Origin: Bradyrhizobium sp. CB1015
GTDB taxonomy: Bacteria > Pseudomonadota > Alphaproteobacteria > Rhizobiales > Xanthobacteraceae
DNA: 64,000 nt
Assembly (NCBI RefSeq): GCF_025200925.1
Contig: NZ_CP104174.1
Span: 5,394,001 to 5,458,000, forward strand
Reading direction: 5' to 3'
Part shown: positions 38,311-47,681 of the stretch, in pieces
Position numbering within the stretch: position 1 is the stretch's first letter
Layout of the letters: every line of letters starts with the position of its first letter
Made by a program: the position numbers and the translations under genes
The notes under the pieces: generated by a model
What the model saw: the letters and a program-made list of their open reading frames with translations, nothing else
Database searches by the model: none
What the model was told of the DNA's origin: nothing

Positions 38311-38577
38311 ATGCGTTTCATTCTGGCCTTGAGTCTTCTTATCACCTTGGGCGGCGTTGCCGACGCGGCACAGGCGCATCACGCACACCGGCGGCATGCG
38401 ACTGTTCATTCCAGTCAGGGCATGATCCCGTCAGCTCCCGCTTCAGGTTTTGCCTACGCGCCGGCACCCCACGGCGCCCCGGCCTACCCTGGTTCTACTG
38501 AGCCGTATTATGGCGCTTCTCAAGGTTATGCGCCCGGCGAAAAGGAGCGATTTCTGGGCAGTCTGTTCAGCCCGTAG
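38311..38577 (+). CDS. Small exported His-rich protein (88 aa)
   Basis: A signal peptide (MRFILALSLLITLGGVADAA) is followed by HHAHRRHATVH and then a Pro/Ala/Tyr-rich tail (YAPAPHGAPAYPGSTEPYYG). It may bind metal, but this is speculation. It follows chrA by 92 bases. Unrecognised family; such short exported proteins are frequent in Bradyrhizobium. Confidence 0.65.
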   Translation: MRFILALSLLITLGGVADAAQAHHAHRRHATVHSSQGMIPSAPASGFAYAPAPHGAPAYPGSTEPYYGASQGYAPGEKERFLGSLFSP

Positions 38578-38677
38578 AGAGGTCGAACCGCCACGAACGG
38601 ATGCACGCGCGCAGCGCGGGTAATGTCACCGATGGGCACCGCAAAGAGTGGTCGTCGCAACTCAACCGATCGTTATA

Positions 38678-38691
38678 TTGATTCAAATCAA
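38678..38691 (+). promoter_or_regulatory. FixK/FNR-type box
   Basis: TTGAT-TCAA-ATCAA is a perfect palindrome of half-sites and matches the FixK/FNR consensus (TTGA-N6-TCAA with extended TTGAT/ATCAA). It lies 62 bases before the ATG at 38753, so with a start site about 20 bases later the spacing to -40.5 is reasonable. In Bradyrhizobium such boxes respond to low oxygen through FixK2. Only this one was noticed in the window. Confidence 0.7.
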
Positions 38692-38752
38692 CGGTGGCCG
38701 GGATACTTCGAGATCGACTGCGTGATGCCTCTCATCTTCGCAGGAGACGAAC

Positions 38753-39109
38753 ATGCGGTCACTTGCAATTGCGGCAGCCTTGAGCCTGACGCCGGTTTCG
38801 GCTTTCGCCGTCTCCGACTGCCGGGTCACGGGTAATCCTTCAGTGTTTGGCGTCGACATGACGGCCTACTTCGCAATCAGATCAGGGCAAACGTGCAATT
38901 TCCCGATGCGAATTCCGGGAGCGATGGATAAGTCGGGCGTTTCCCAGAAGCCCGCGCACGGGACGCTCAGGCAGATCAATGTAACGACATTCAGGTACAC
39001 CGCGGCGTCCGGATACAAGGGCAACGATACGTTTGCCATCTACGGCGAAGGCAAAGGTCCGTACGGTTCAGGCAGATCGATCATGACGGTGAATGCAACG
39101 ATAGAATAG
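38753..39109 (+). CDS. Exported Ig-like protein (118 aa)
   Basis: Starts at ATG 38753 with CAGGAGACGAAC before it. A signal peptide (MRSLAIAAALSLTPVSAFA) is followed by a beta-rich domain with two Cys (SDCRVTG, GQTCNFPMRI), with PAHGTLRQINVTTFRYTAAS and YKGNDTFAIYGEGKG, which resembles cadherin/Ig-like bacterial folds. It stands alone and lies downstream of the FixK box, suggesting microoxic expression. Not recognised beyond this. Confidence 0.75.
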   Translation: MRSLAIAAALSLTPVSAFAVSDCRVTGNPSVFGVDMTAYFAIRSGQTCNFPMRIPGAMDKSGVSQKPAHGTLRQINVTTFRYTAASGYKGNDTFAIYGEGKGPYGSGRSIMTVNATIE

Positions 39110-39165
39110 GCCGCCGAAGTTTTGGCGAAGGCGGCACGCCGTGGCATGGCACCGTCCTTGTGGCC

Positions 39166-40710
39166 TTACCGCATCATCATCCGCGCGATCGCTTCCCCGA
39201 TCACCACCGTGGTGAAGTGCGTGTTGGCGCGGCAATCGGATGGCATGATCGACGCGTCGGCGACGCGCAGGCCGCTGATTCCCTTCACGGTGCCGTCGGG
39301 GTTGACCACGCCATCCACGTCGCCCACACCGCTCATGCGGCAGCTGCCTGCGGCATGCTGGATGTCGCCGGTCTCACGGCGCAGCACCGAGTCGAGCTCG
39401 TGATCGGGCAGGCTGGCGGCCTGCGGCAGCGTCAAATCCGTGTCGGCGAGCCTGATCCAGTCGGCAATGCCTGACAGCGCCGGCTGCGAGGTGATGACGG
39501 CGAGGCGTTTCACCGCATCCATCATGCGCAGCATGTCGCGGGGATCGGCCAGCATGTTTTCCTCGACGACGGGATCGATTGCAGGATCGGTCGAGGCCAG
39601 CTTGAGCGTTCCACGCGAATAGGCGTTGAACAACCCCGCGCCGATCGCTCCGGGGTTGCCGATGCCGCGGTGATTGAAGGCGATCAGGATCATGTCGCGC
39701 TTGCCGCCATTGGCGAGGCCCGAGGAATAGGTCACGCAGCAATTGGTGTGGCGCGTATCGGGATCGGTGGGACGAAGCTCCTCCCGCAGCTGGATCGTGG
39801 CGCGAAACAGCGGATGATCGAAGAAATGGCGGCCGACCGGCAGATCGCGCGCGACCGCGATCCCCATCGCCTTCAATTCCTCGGCCGGACCGATGCCCGA
39901 GCGCAGCAGGATCGCCGGACTATGAATGGCGCCGGCGCACAGCACGATCTGGCGTGCGCTGATCTCGTGGGTGCCCTGCCCCTCGATATGGACGCGGACG
40001 CCCGTCGCCCGTCCGTCGCTGATCAGCACGCGATCGACCAGCGCATGCCCGCGGATCTCCAGATTGGCGCGCCCGCGCGCGGGCTCGAGATAGCCCTCGT
40101 TGGTGGTGATGCGACGCAAGTTGCGGCTGTTGATGGGGTAGCACGCAACGCCCTCGCCGTCAGGGCCATTGACGTCGGCGCACCAGGGATAGCCGCTCGC
40201 CAGCGCCGCATCGCGCAAGCCCCGGTCGATCGGGCCCCATGTCTCCGGCGGCGCGCGATAGACCGGCAACGGCCCGCCGCGCCCGTGTCCCTCGGCGTCA
40301 CCGAACTCCAGATCGTCCTCGATCACGGAGAACAGCGGCATCACCTCCTTGGCCGACCAGCCGGCGCAGCCATTGGCGGCCCATTCGTCGAAGGCATCGG
40401 CAACGCCGCGGATCGCGATCTGGCCGTTCATCATCGACGAGCCGCCGAGCCCCTTGCCGCGCCAGTAGAAGCGCGGCTCCTGCCCCGCGACGCGGCGCGT
40501 CAGAAGATCGGGCCATTGCCATTTCTCCTGATACTCGCGCTTGTGGATGATCGGGATCGGATTCGGCGTCCTCACCTCCCAGGGCGCCTCGTCAGCGCGC
40601 CAGTCGAGCCCTGCTTCGAGCAGCAGGACGCGCCGTGCCGGATCCTCGGAGAGCCATGCGGCAACAGCGGCGCCAGCGGAGCCGCCGCCGACAACAATGA
40701 CATCGTACAT
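39166..40710 (-). CDS. GMC-family FAD oxidoreductase (choline dehydrogenase-like)
   Basis: 514 residues from ATG 40710. FAD binding: MYDVIVVGGGSAGAAVAAWL, LLLEAGLDW and GLGGSSMMNGQIAIRG. The PS00624-like segment CAGAIHSPAILLRSGIG and the C-terminal HAAGSCRMSG…VNPDGTVKGISGLRVADAS with PSDCRANTHFTT complete the fold. The catalytic His lies in HAAGSCRM. The substrate is an alcohol of unknown kind. It begins 6 bases inside (5'-overlap) the preceding binding-protein gene region, so they may be one operon. Confidence 0.9.
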   Translation of the reverse strand: MYDVIVVGGGSAGAAVAAWLSEDPARRVLLLEAGLDWRADEAPWEVRTPNPIPIIHKREYQEKWQWPDLLTRRVAGQEPRFYWRGKGLGGSSMMNGQIAIRGVADAFDEWAANGCAGWSAKEVMPLFSVIEDDLEFGDAEGHGRGGPLPVYRAPPETWGPIDRGLRDAALASGYPWCADVNGPDGEGVACYPINSRNLRRITTNEGYLEPARGRANLEIRGHALVDRVLISDGRATGVRVHIEGQGTHEISARQIVLCAGAIHSPAILLRSGIGPAEELKAMGIAVARDLPVGRHFFDHPLFRATIQLREELRPTDPDTRHTNCCVTYSSGLANGGKRDMILIAFNHRGIGNPGAIGAGLFNAYSRGTLKLASTDPAIDPVVEENMLADPRDMLRMMDAVKRLAVITSQPALSGIADWIRLADTDLTLPQAASLPDHELDSVLRRETGDIQHAAGSCRMSGVGDVDGVVNPDGTVKGISGLRVADASIMPSDCRANTHFTTVVIGEAIARMMMR

Positions 40711-40714
40711 CGCG

Positions 40715-42265
40715 TTACTTCTCAACGTTCCAGAACACCGGGATAGCCGACGGTATCAGACCACGCAGAGTGGCGCGATAGGCGGCGGGCTGGGCGAACT
40801 GGCCCCACGGAATTGCAGGGGCCTGATCGTACATGACGGCCTGGATCTCGCCCGCGATCTTCTTGCGGTCCGCCTCTGCGGGCGCCTTGGCGAAGGCTTC
40901 CATCAGAGGGGTGATGCGCGCATCGCATTGCCAGCCGGTGAAGTCGGCACAGTTGAAGGCGACCATGACATTGGTCAGCGGCGAGCCCAGATCGAAGCCG
41001 CCGGCGTGGACGCCATAGACGCTCCAGCCCTCCTTCTTGGCGCGGCGCGCCAGCACGCTCGCCCAGTCCATCACCTGCAGATCGACGTTGAAGCCGGCAG
41101 CCTTCAGCCGCTCGGCGAGCACCTGCGCCGAAACGCGCGGGGCTTCGAGGTCGTTGGCCTGCATGACGACCACCGGCTCGCCGGCATATTTGGTCGCCTT
41201 CAGCGCAGCCTTCGCCGCTTCGATCGAGGGCTTGGCCGCAGCTTCCGTGCCGGCCTTGCTCTCGTAGGTGGTGCCGCAGGTGAAGTAGGTCGCGCAAGGA
41301 GTGGCGTATTTGGCGTCGAGCCCGAGCGCATCAAGCACTTCGCGCTGGTCGACCAGCTTCCACAGCACGCGGCGGATTTCTGGATCGTCGAACGGTTTCG
41401 AGGCGGCGTTGAGACGATAGGCACCGGCGAACATGTTGCCGCCAGTGAAGTTGACCAGCTTGACGCGCGTGTTCTTCTCCAGCTGCGGCAACAGATCGAA
41501 AGGCGCGTACTGCATGAAATCCACTTCACCGGCCTGCAGCGCAGAAGCGGCGGTCGCACCATCGGGAATGACGCGGATCTCGAGCGTGTCGACATTGACG
41601 CGCTTGCCGCCGGCCAGGAAGTCGGCGGGCTCGGGGCGCGGCACATAGTCGCCGAACTTCTTCAGGATCATGCGGTCGCCGGTGCGGTGGTCGGCCTTGC
41701 TGTAGACGAACGGTCCGGAGCCGATGATCTCGGCGATGCGCTGGTCGCCCGGCGTCTTCGCGATGCGCTCGGGCATCATGAAGGCGACCGGGCTGACTGG
41801 ATTGGCGAGTGCGTCGATGACGAGCCCGGACGGCTCCTTCAGCGTCAGCACGAAAGTCTTCGCATCGGCCGGCTCGAGCGAAGCCGTGATCGCGAAAATG
41901 CGGCGGCCGAGCGCGCTGCGCGTGCCCCAGCGACGCAGCGAGGCGACGCAATCGGCCGCCGTGACCGGCTGGCCGTCATGCCATTTCAGACCGTCGCGCA
42001 GCGTGAACGTGTAGGTCAAGCCGTCAGGCGAGACCTTCCAGTCCTGCACCATTTGCGGCTTGACGTCGCCCTTGGAATCCTTGGCAAACAGCGTGTCGAA
42101 CACCATGTAGCCGAACGTGCGCGTAATGTAGGCCGTGGAGAAATGCGGATCGAGCGTGACGATCTCCGCCTCGAGCACCGCGACGAGATTGTCCGCCGCA
42201 CGTGCGGGCGCCGCCACCAGCGCGAGGCCGAACAGCGCCGGAATGCAAGCCTTCAGTTTGAGCAT
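40715..42265 (-). CDS. ABC transporter substrate-binding protein, peptide/opine (DppA) type
   Basis: 516 residues from ATG 42265. A signal peptide ends PARAAD. The SBP_bac_5 domain is clear: AEIVTLDPHFSTAYITRTFG, WKVSPDGLTYTFTLRDGLKW, IGSGPFVYSKADH and GGNMFAGAYRLNAASKPFDD. No ABC permease or ATPase lies here. The stop is 4 bases before the GMC oxidoreductase start (40710). The pairing suggests uptake and oxidation of one compound, but the compound is unknown. Confidence 0.9.
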   Translation of the reverse strand: MLKLKACIPALFGLALVAAPARAADNLVAVLEAEIVTLDPHFSTAYITRTFGYMVFDTLFAKDSKGDVKPQMVQDWKVSPDGLTYTFTLRDGLKWHDGQPVTAADCVASLRRWGTRSALGRRIFAITASLEPADAKTFVLTLKEPSGLVIDALANPVSPVAFMMPERIAKTPGDQRIAEIIGSGPFVYSKADHRTGDRMILKKFGDYVPRPEPADFLAGGKRVNVDTLEIRVIPDGATAASALQAGEVDFMQYAPFDLLPQLEKNTRVKLVNFTGGNMFAGAYRLNAASKPFDDPEIRRVLWKLVDQREVLDALGLDAKYATPCATYFTCGTTYESKAGTEAAAKPSIEAAKAALKATKYAGEPVVVMQANDLEAPRVSAQVLAERLKAAGFNVDLQVMDWASVLARRAKKEGWSVYGVHAGGFDLGSPLTNVMVAFNCADFTGWQCDARITPLMEAFAKAPAEADRKKIAGEIQAVMYDQAPAIPWGQFAQPAAYRATLRGLIPSAIPVFWNVEK

Positions 42266-42408
42266 TGGGATGTTTTGCCTTTTGACCAGCCGTTTGCAGT
42301 CGCCAGGAAAAAGCAATGTTCGTGCCCGCACGTATGCGCTCGTGGCTAGCTGCCACGCGTTTGCGGGATGCACACAACTTGGGTTGGAGAGCGAGGCTAT
42401 CGCAGCTC

Positions 42409-42522
42409 GTCATTGCGAGCCAACGGGTCCGCGCGAAGCGCGGCCCGATGACAGGCTCCGCGAAGCAATCCAGAGTCTTTCCGCAAGAGGATTCTGGATT
42501 GCTTCGCTGCGCTCGCAATGAC
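42409..42522. repeat. Intergenic palindromic repeat, family D
   Basis: GTCATTGCGAGC at the start is inverted as GCTCGCAATGAC at the end. Inside, AATCCAGAGTC and GATTCTGGATT also pair. It lies downstream of parC and directly next to family A copy 4. Confidence 0.85.
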
Positions 42523-42548
42523 CGCGGGGAAGCAGAGAGCGCCACATC

Positions 42549-42712
42549 CTCGTGCCCCGGACGCGGCGCAGCGCTTCTTCAGCGGTGCGCCGCAGAGCCG
42601 TCTCCCAGCAATCCGTGCAGCATGGGTCCCGGCTCTGCGCAGCAACGCCATAAGCGCGACTACGCGCGTCTTCGACGCGCTATGGAGCGTTGCAGCGCGT
42701 CCGGGACACGAG
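42549..42712. repeat. Intergenic palindromic repeat, family A copy 4
   Basis: Opens CTCGTGCCCCGGACGCGG and closes GCGTCCGGGACACGAG. It contains GGGTCCCGGCTCTGCGCAG and the GCGACTACGCGCGTCTTCG segment also found in copy 3. The stretch 42266-42720 holds only this repeat and family D. Confidence 0.9.
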
Positions 42713-42720
42713 AGCCGCTC

Positions 42721-44979
42721 CTACCCGATCACCCGGCCGAACTTGTTCGACTTCGGGAAACCCTTCGGCGCCAGGCGGCCGGCGTCGGCGCGGGTGCCTT
42801 GCCACTCCGCGAGCTCCTTCATGGTCGCGGAGAATTCGCGTCCTGCGGAGTCCTTCCAGGTCAGACCCGCCTTGGAGTCGAAGACCGCAACGTCGGACAG
42901 GCCGCCGTCCTTGTACTTCTGCAGGCGCACGCCGCGGCCGCGGGCCATTTCCGGCACCTGGTCGAGCGGGAAGACCAGCATCTTGCGGTTCTCGCCGATA
43001 ACGGCGACGGTGTCGCCCGTCACCTCGGTGATCGCGCGCGCCTCGTTCGGCATGTCCACGTTGAGGACCTGCTTGCCCTTCTTGGTGGTGCCGACGCAAT
43101 CGTCCTCATTGACGACGAAGCCCTGGCCCTCGTGGCTGGCGATCAGGAATTTGCGGCCGCCCTTGTTGACGAACAGCGCGACGGGCGCGGCCTCCTGCTC
43201 CAAATCGATGAACAAGCGGATCGGCTCGCCATGGCCGCGGCCGCCCGGCAGCTTCGCAACGTCGAGCGAGTAGAATTTGCCGTTGGTGGCGAACAGCAGC
43301 AGCTTCGAGGTCGTCTCGGCAAAGAAGGCGAAACCGAGCTTGTCGTCCTGCTTGAAGGCGAGGCCCGAGAGATCCTCGACATGGCCCTTCATGGTGCGGA
43401 TCCAGCCCTTGTCGGAGACCACGACGGTGACAGGCTCGCGCTCGACGAAGGCCTCCTCGATCGCGGCGAGATCGTGCTCGGGCGCATCCGCGAAGGTGGT
43501 GCGGCGCTTGCCGAGCGGTGTCTTGGGTCCGAACATGTCGCGGACCTTGCCGACCTGCTCGCCGACCTTCTTCCACTGCTCGGGTTCGGAGGCGAGCACC
43601 GCATTGATGCCCTTGAGCTCGGCGCGGAGGTTCTTGTCCTCGGTACGGATCTCCATCTCCTCGAGCTTGCGCAGGGAGCGCAGGCGCATGTTGAGGATGG
43701 CTTCCGCCTGCACTTCGGTGAGCTTGAACGCCTTCATCAGCTCAGGCTTAGGCTCGTCCTCGGTGCGGATGATCCTGATCACCTTGTCGATGTTCAGATA
43801 GGCGATCAGGAAGCCGCCGAGGACTTCAAGCCGGTGCTCGATCTGCGCCTTGCGGTAGTTGCTGCGGCGGATCAGCACATCGCGCAGATGGTCGAGCCAC
43901 TCCCGCAAGCACTCCGCGAGGCCCACGACCTTGGGGATGCGGCCCTTGATCAGCACGTTGAGGTTCAGCGGAATCTTGTTTTCGAGTTCGGTGAGCCGGA
44001 ACAGCGATTCCATCATCAGCGCCGGGTCGACGTTCTTGGATTTCGGCTCGATGACGAGGCGCACATCCTCGGCGGACTCGTCGCGGACTTCGGCCACCAG
44101 CGGCAGCTTCTTCTGGTCGAGCAGCTCGGCGATCTTCTCGACCATCCGCGACTTCTGCACCAGGAACGGAATCTCGGTGACGACGACGACCCAGGTGCCG
44201 CGCGCGCCCTCTTCCTGCGTCCACCGCGCACGGACGCGGAACGAGCCGCGGCCTGTCGTGTACGCCTCCGCAATCGCCTGCTTGGAATCGACGATGATGC
44301 CGCCGGTCGGGAAGTCCGGTCCCTTGACCCATTTCAAGAGCGCCTTCGACTTCGCGTCGGGCTTCTCGATCAGGTGCAGCGCGGCATCGCACAGCTCGGC
44401 GGCATTGTGCGGCGGGATCGAGGTCGCCATGCCGACCGCGATGCCCTGCGCACCGTTGGCGAGCAGGTTCGGGAAACCGCCCGGCAGCACGACGGGTTCC
44501 TTCGACTGGCCGTCGTAATTGGCGCGGAACTCGACGCCGTCCTCGTCGATGCCCTCGAGCAGAAGCCGCGCGACGTCGGTCATGCGCGCTTCGGTGTAGC
44601 GGTAGGCGGCGGGGTTATCGCCGTCGATGTTGCCGAAATTGCCCTGGCCGTCGACCAGCGGGTAGCGCGAGGAGAAGTCCTGCGCGAGACGGACCATGGC
44701 ATCGTAGATCGCCTGGTCGCCATGCGGATGGAACGAGCCCATCACGTCGCCGACGATCTTGGCCGACTTCTTAAAGGCGGTGCCGGGGTCGAGCCGGAGC
44801 AGGCGCATGCCGTAGAGGATGCGCCGGTGCACCGGCTTCAAGCCGTCGCGCGCGTCCGGCAGCGCACGGTGCATGATGGTGGAGAGGGCATAAGCGAGAT
44901 AGCGCTCTTCCAGCGCCTCACGCAGCGGCACCTCATGGATTTCAGCCGGCTCTTGCGGCGGAACGATTCGTTTTCCCAT
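42721..44979 (-). CDS. parC: DNA topoisomerase IV, subunit A
   Basis: 752 residues. It decatenates daughter chromosomes with ParE. The winged-helix and catalytic Tyr region is [20 protein letters not shown]. Also present are [20 protein letters not shown] and [11 protein letters not shown]. The C-terminal beta-pinwheel has degenerate GyrA-box-like repeats. It is the distal gene of the rpoZ-to-parC series, 60 bases from the small exported protein gene. It is not GyrA: the GyrA box is absent and the context is parC. Confidence 0.95.
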   Translation of the reverse strand: MGKRIVPPQEPAEIHEVPLREALEERYLAYALSTIMHRALPDARDGLKPVHRRILYGMRLLRLDPGTAFKKSAKIVGDVMGSFHPHGDQAIYDAMVRLAQDFSSRYPLVDGQGNFGNIDGDNPAAYRYTEARMTDVARLLLEGIDEDGVEFRANYDGQSKEPVVLPGGFPNLLANGAQGIAVGMATSIPPHNAAELCDAALHLIEKPDAKSKALLKWVKGPDFPTGGIIVDSKQAIAEAYTTGRGSFRVRARWTQEEGARGTWVVVVTEIPFLVQKSRMVEKIAELLDQKKLPLVAEVRDESAEDVRLVIEPKSKNVDPALMMESLFRLTELENKIPLNLNVLIKGRIPKVVGLAECLREWLDHLRDVLIRRSNYRKAQIEHRLEVLGGFLIAYLNIDKVIRIIRTEDEPKPELMKAFKLTEVQAEAILNMRLRSLRKLEEMEIRTEDKNLRAELKGINAVLASEPEQWKKVGEQVGKVRDMFGPKTPLGKRRTTFADAPEHDLAAIEEAFVEREPVTVVVSDKGWIRTMKGHVEDLSGLAFKQDDKLGFAFFAETTSKLLLFATNGKFYSLDVAKLPGGRGHGEPIRLFIDLEQEAAPVALFVNKGGRKFLIASHEGQGFVVNEDDCVGTTKKGKQVLNVDMPNEARAITEVTGDTVAVIGENRKMLVFPLDQVPEMARGRGVRLQKYKDGGLSDVAVFDSKAGLTWKDSAGREFSATMKELAEWQGTRADAGRLAPKGFPKSNKFGRVIG

Positions 44980-45039
44980 GCCGCCCGGTTAAACCGTGGA
45001 AGCGAATCGGGCAAGATCGAATGGTTCCCTGTGGGCGGC

Positions 45040-45327
45040 CTACTGGCCTGCCCAGCCGGCTGTGACGGTCTGGGTTTGGGCTGGACCAGGTGTTTGCGCA
45101 GGCGCCGGCGCATTGGTCAGGCAACGGCGGGCGGCCGCGATCTCGGCCTCGGTCGCACCATGGGACCGCGCCCATGTCTCTGCGGCGGCAGCGGAATATT
45201 TCGCCACATAGTACCGCACCACCGTGCACGAGGCCCGGCGAAATACCCCGGGCTGCGGCTCGCCGGCCGTGGCGTCGGGCGCGAACGCAAGCAGCGTCGC
45301 GGACAAGGCGAATCCCCTGATCAACAT
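45040..45327 (-). CDS. Small exported protein (95 aa)
   Basis: A signal peptide (MLIRGFALSATLLAFAPDAT) is followed by a short helical domain with SCTVVRYYVAKYSAAAAETW and RARRCLTNAP-type ending; Cys are in RASCTVV and ARRCLTN. The tail is Pro/Gln/Thr-rich. It lies between recO and parC on the same strand, as a small conserved exported protein does in related genomes. Function unknown. Confidence 0.6.
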   Translation of the reverse strand: MLIRGFALSATLLAFAPDATAGEPQPGVFRRASCTVVRYYVAKYSAAAAETWARSHGATEAEIAAARRCLTNAPAPAQTPGPAQTQTVTAGWAGQ

Positions 45328-45428
45328 TTGGGCTGTCCCCCGATGTGGAACCGGAGGGCCAATTCCGGTCGGGCCGATTTTGTTCCCTGGAACCGCATGC
45401 CCTAGTGCAAGGCTGGGCAGCCGTTACG

Positions 45429-46181
45429 TCATGGTGCAGGGATCGCCGCCCTCGCCTGCTGCCGGATCAAGGCGTTGATGAAGCCGGCCCGCGCATCGGA
45501 ATGGCCCTGGCCGCGCGGCTCCAGCACGTGACGGAGCAGAAACAAGCCCGTCAGCCGGAAGCCGTCCTGGAGATCCTGGTCGGTGAGATCGCTCGCGGTT
45601 TCGCCCTGGCGCAGGAACGGCGGCAGGCGCAACAGCCGGTCGCGCCACGGCTCGCCCGCGCCGCGCGATACCGCGCCGCCGGATTTCGGCGAGACATAGA
45701 TCAGGTCCGTGGTCTCGCCGGTCACCGCACAATTGTCCAGCGCCAGGCCGAAACCGAGCTCGGCGAGCATCGCCAGCTCGAAATGGATCAGGTGCACGGC
45801 GGCGCTGCCGATGTCGTCGAAATCGTCGAGCGAATGTTCGAGCAGCGCAAAGATGTCCTCATGCGGATCGCGCTCCGGCAACAGCCGCGCAATCGAGGCG
45901 AGATGGGTGACGCCGTAGACACCGTGGGACGATGCCAGCAGCGTCGCCGCGCGTAGCTTCAGGCCCTCGATCGTATAAGTGCCCAGATGCTCGTCGAGCC
46001 GCGCCCGCCACACCGCACTGACGCTGTTCCCCGGCTGCAGCAGCGGCCGCATCCGCGAGCCGGCCCCGCCGCGGACGAGCCCGAGATGCCGGCCATGCGC
46101 GCGCGTCAAGAGCTCGACGATGGCGCTAGACTCGCCATGCCGCCGCACGCCCAGCACGATGCCTTCATCGGTCCATTCCAT
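45429..46181 (-). CDS. recO: DNA repair protein RecO
   Basis: 250 residues from ATG 46181. The frame stays open to 46331, but that part covers the repeat at 46221-46348 and is not coding. It loads RecA at gaps with RecR. The N-terminal OB fold ([40 protein letters not shown]) and C-terminal helices follow the family pattern, ending with [15 protein letters not shown]. The order era–recO–parC is typical. Confidence 0.94.
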   Translation of the reverse strand: MEWTDEGIVLGVRRHGESSAIVELLTRAHGRHLGLVRGGAGSRMRPLLQPGNSVSAVWRARLDEHLGTYTIEGLKLRAATLLASSHGVYGVTHLASIARLLPERDPHEDIFALLEHSLDDFDDIGSAAVHLIHFELAMLAELGFGLALDNCAVTGETTDLIYVSPKSGGAVSRGAGEPWRDRLLRLPPFLRQGETASDLTDQDLQDGFRLTGLFLLRHVLEPRGQGHSDARAGFINALIRQQARAAIPAP

Positions 46182-46220
46182 GAGGGGAATACTACAGGAT
46201 TCCAGTGCCTCTCGCACGCA

Positions 46221-46348
46221 CTCGTGCCCCGGACAAAACGCGGCGCGCCAGCGACGCGTTGCCGAGCCGGGGCCCATCTCTCCGCGCGCTCCTGGGTCCC
46301 GGCTCTGCGGCGCAGCGCTGACGCGCTGCACCTTGTCCGGGACACGAG
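46221..46348. repeat. Intergenic palindromic repeat, family A copy 5
   Basis: Opens CTCGTGCCCCGGACAAAACG and closes CTTGTCCGGGACACGAG, with GCCGAGCCGGGGCCC and GGGTCCCGGCTCTGCGG inverted inside. It sits between recO and the membrane protein gene. It lengthens the apparent recO reading frame. Confidence 0.88.
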
Positions 46349-46352
46349 GCCC

Positions 46353-46733
46353 TCACGCGTTGAACCAGCCCTGCGCGTCGCCGCTGAAGGAGAAATACAG
46401 GCCGATCGTCGTCAGCGCGCAGGAGACGATCTCGATGGCGCTGTCGAGCTCCAGGCCCTTCTCGCCGATGATCCGGCCGAGCGAGATCACCGACAGCACG
46501 AGGGCCGCCGCCAGCACCCAACGCGGCCAGTTCTTGCGATGATGCGCGGCCAGCCGGACGAAATAGAGCAGCAGGAGGATCATGCCCCCGGCGAGCAACG
46601 TCCCGGTCATGATCATCTGCTCGGTCACCTCGGCATTGGGCGTGCGGTCCTGCACGGCGACCGAGACGGCATCCAGCATCAACGATGCATAGAGCAGCGC
46701 TTCGAAGCGCTGGACGTTGGCGGGTAGGCTCAT
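46353..46733 (-). CDS. Hypothetical membrane protein (126 aa)
   Basis: Three membrane segments: after a first amphipathic helix (ALLYASLMLDAVSVAV), TLLAGGMILLLLYFVRLAAH, then WVLAAALVLSVISLGRIIG and a last weaker one (IEIVSCALTTIGLYFSFSG). It is on the same strand between era and recO, but is not part of the standard set. Family unknown. Confidence 0.7.
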   Translation of the reverse strand: MSLPANVQRFEALLYASLMLDAVSVAVQDRTPNAEVTEQMIMTGTLLAGGMILLLLYFVRLAAHHRKNWPRWVLAAALVLSVISLGRIIGEKGLELDSAIEIVSCALTTIGLYFSFSGDAQGWFNA

Positions 46734-46754
46734 CGAATGCCGATCTTTTCTTGG

Positions 46755-47681
46755 TTATTCTTTCGGGAAGTCCAGGCCCATCTCGCGGTAGCGATCGGGA
46801 TCGTCGCCCCAGTTCTCGCGCACCTTGACGAACAGGAACAGGTGCACCGGCACGTCCAGGATCTGCATCAGCTCCTTGCGCGAGTCGGCGCCGATCGACT
46901 TGATGGTGGCGCCGCCCTTGCCGAGCACGATCTTGCGCTGGCTTTCGCGCTCGACAAAGATCGTCTGCTCGATCCGCACCGACTTGTCCTTGCGCTCCTC
47001 CCACTTGTCGGTCTCGACCGTGGACTGGTAGGGCAATTCCTGGTGCAGCTTCTGATAGATCTTCTCGCGGGTGATCTCGGCTGCCAGCTGCCGCATCGGC
47101 GCGTCCGACATCTGGTCCTCAGGATAGAGGAACGGGCCCGGCGGCACCATGTCCGCGAGCGTCTTGCGGATGTCGTCGACGCCGTCGCCGGAGATTGCCG
47201 AGATCATGAACGTCCGCACGAAGCTCATGCGCTCGTTGGCGGCCTGCGCCAGCGCCAACAGCTTCTCGCGCTGGACCAGATCGACCTTGTTGATGACGAG
47301 GATCTTGTCGTGATTGACGCTGGCCGCCTTGGCGAGGATCGCCTCCGCCTCCTCGTCGATCCCCGTCTTAGCATCGAGCAGCACGCAGACGAGATCGGCA
47401 TCGTGGGCCCCGCTCCAGGCGGTCGAGACCATGGCGCGGTCGAGCCGGCGCTTGGGCGAGAAGATGCCGGGCGTGTCGACCAGGATGATTTGCGCGTTGT
47501 TCTCGATGACGATGCCGCGGATCAGCGCGCGCGTGGTCTGCACCTTGCGCGATACGATCGTGACCTTGGCGCCGACCAGCGCGTTGACCAGCGTCGACTT
47601 GCCGACATTCGGCGCGCCGATCAGCGCGACGAAGCCGCAGCGCGTCGCGCTGGGTGCCTCGCCGCTTGCTTCAACCGTCAT
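46755..47681 (-). CDS. era: GTPase Era
   Basis: 308 residues. It checks 16S rRNA maturation. GTPase motifs: G1 GAPNVGKSTLVNALVG, G3 VDTPGIF, G4 VINKVDLV. The KH domain is at the C-terminus (QRKIVLGKGGATIKSIGADS). It starts 11 bases inside the end of rnc, so the two genes overlap and are coupled. Confidence 0.97.
   Translation of the reverse strand: MTVEASGEAPSATRCGFVALIGAPNVGKSTLVNALVGAKVTIVSRKVQTTRALIRGIVIENNAQIILVDTPGIFSPKRRLDRAMVSTAWSGAHDADLVCVLLDAKTGIDEEAEAILAKAASVNHDKILVINKVDLVQREKLLALAQAANERMSFVRTFMISAISGDGVDDIRKTLADMVPPGPFLYPEDQMSDAPMRQLAAEITREKIYQKLHQELPYQSTVETDKWEERKDKSVRIEQTIFVERESQRKIVLGKGGATIKSIGADSRKELMQILDVPVHLFLFVKVRENWGDDPDRYREMGLDFPKE

Noticed and set aside
42316..45405. A 1029-codon plus-strand reading frame
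   Set aside because: It is the antisense of parC in a GC-rich frame; its translation has no recognisable domain and ParC on the minus strand has a full set of motifs.
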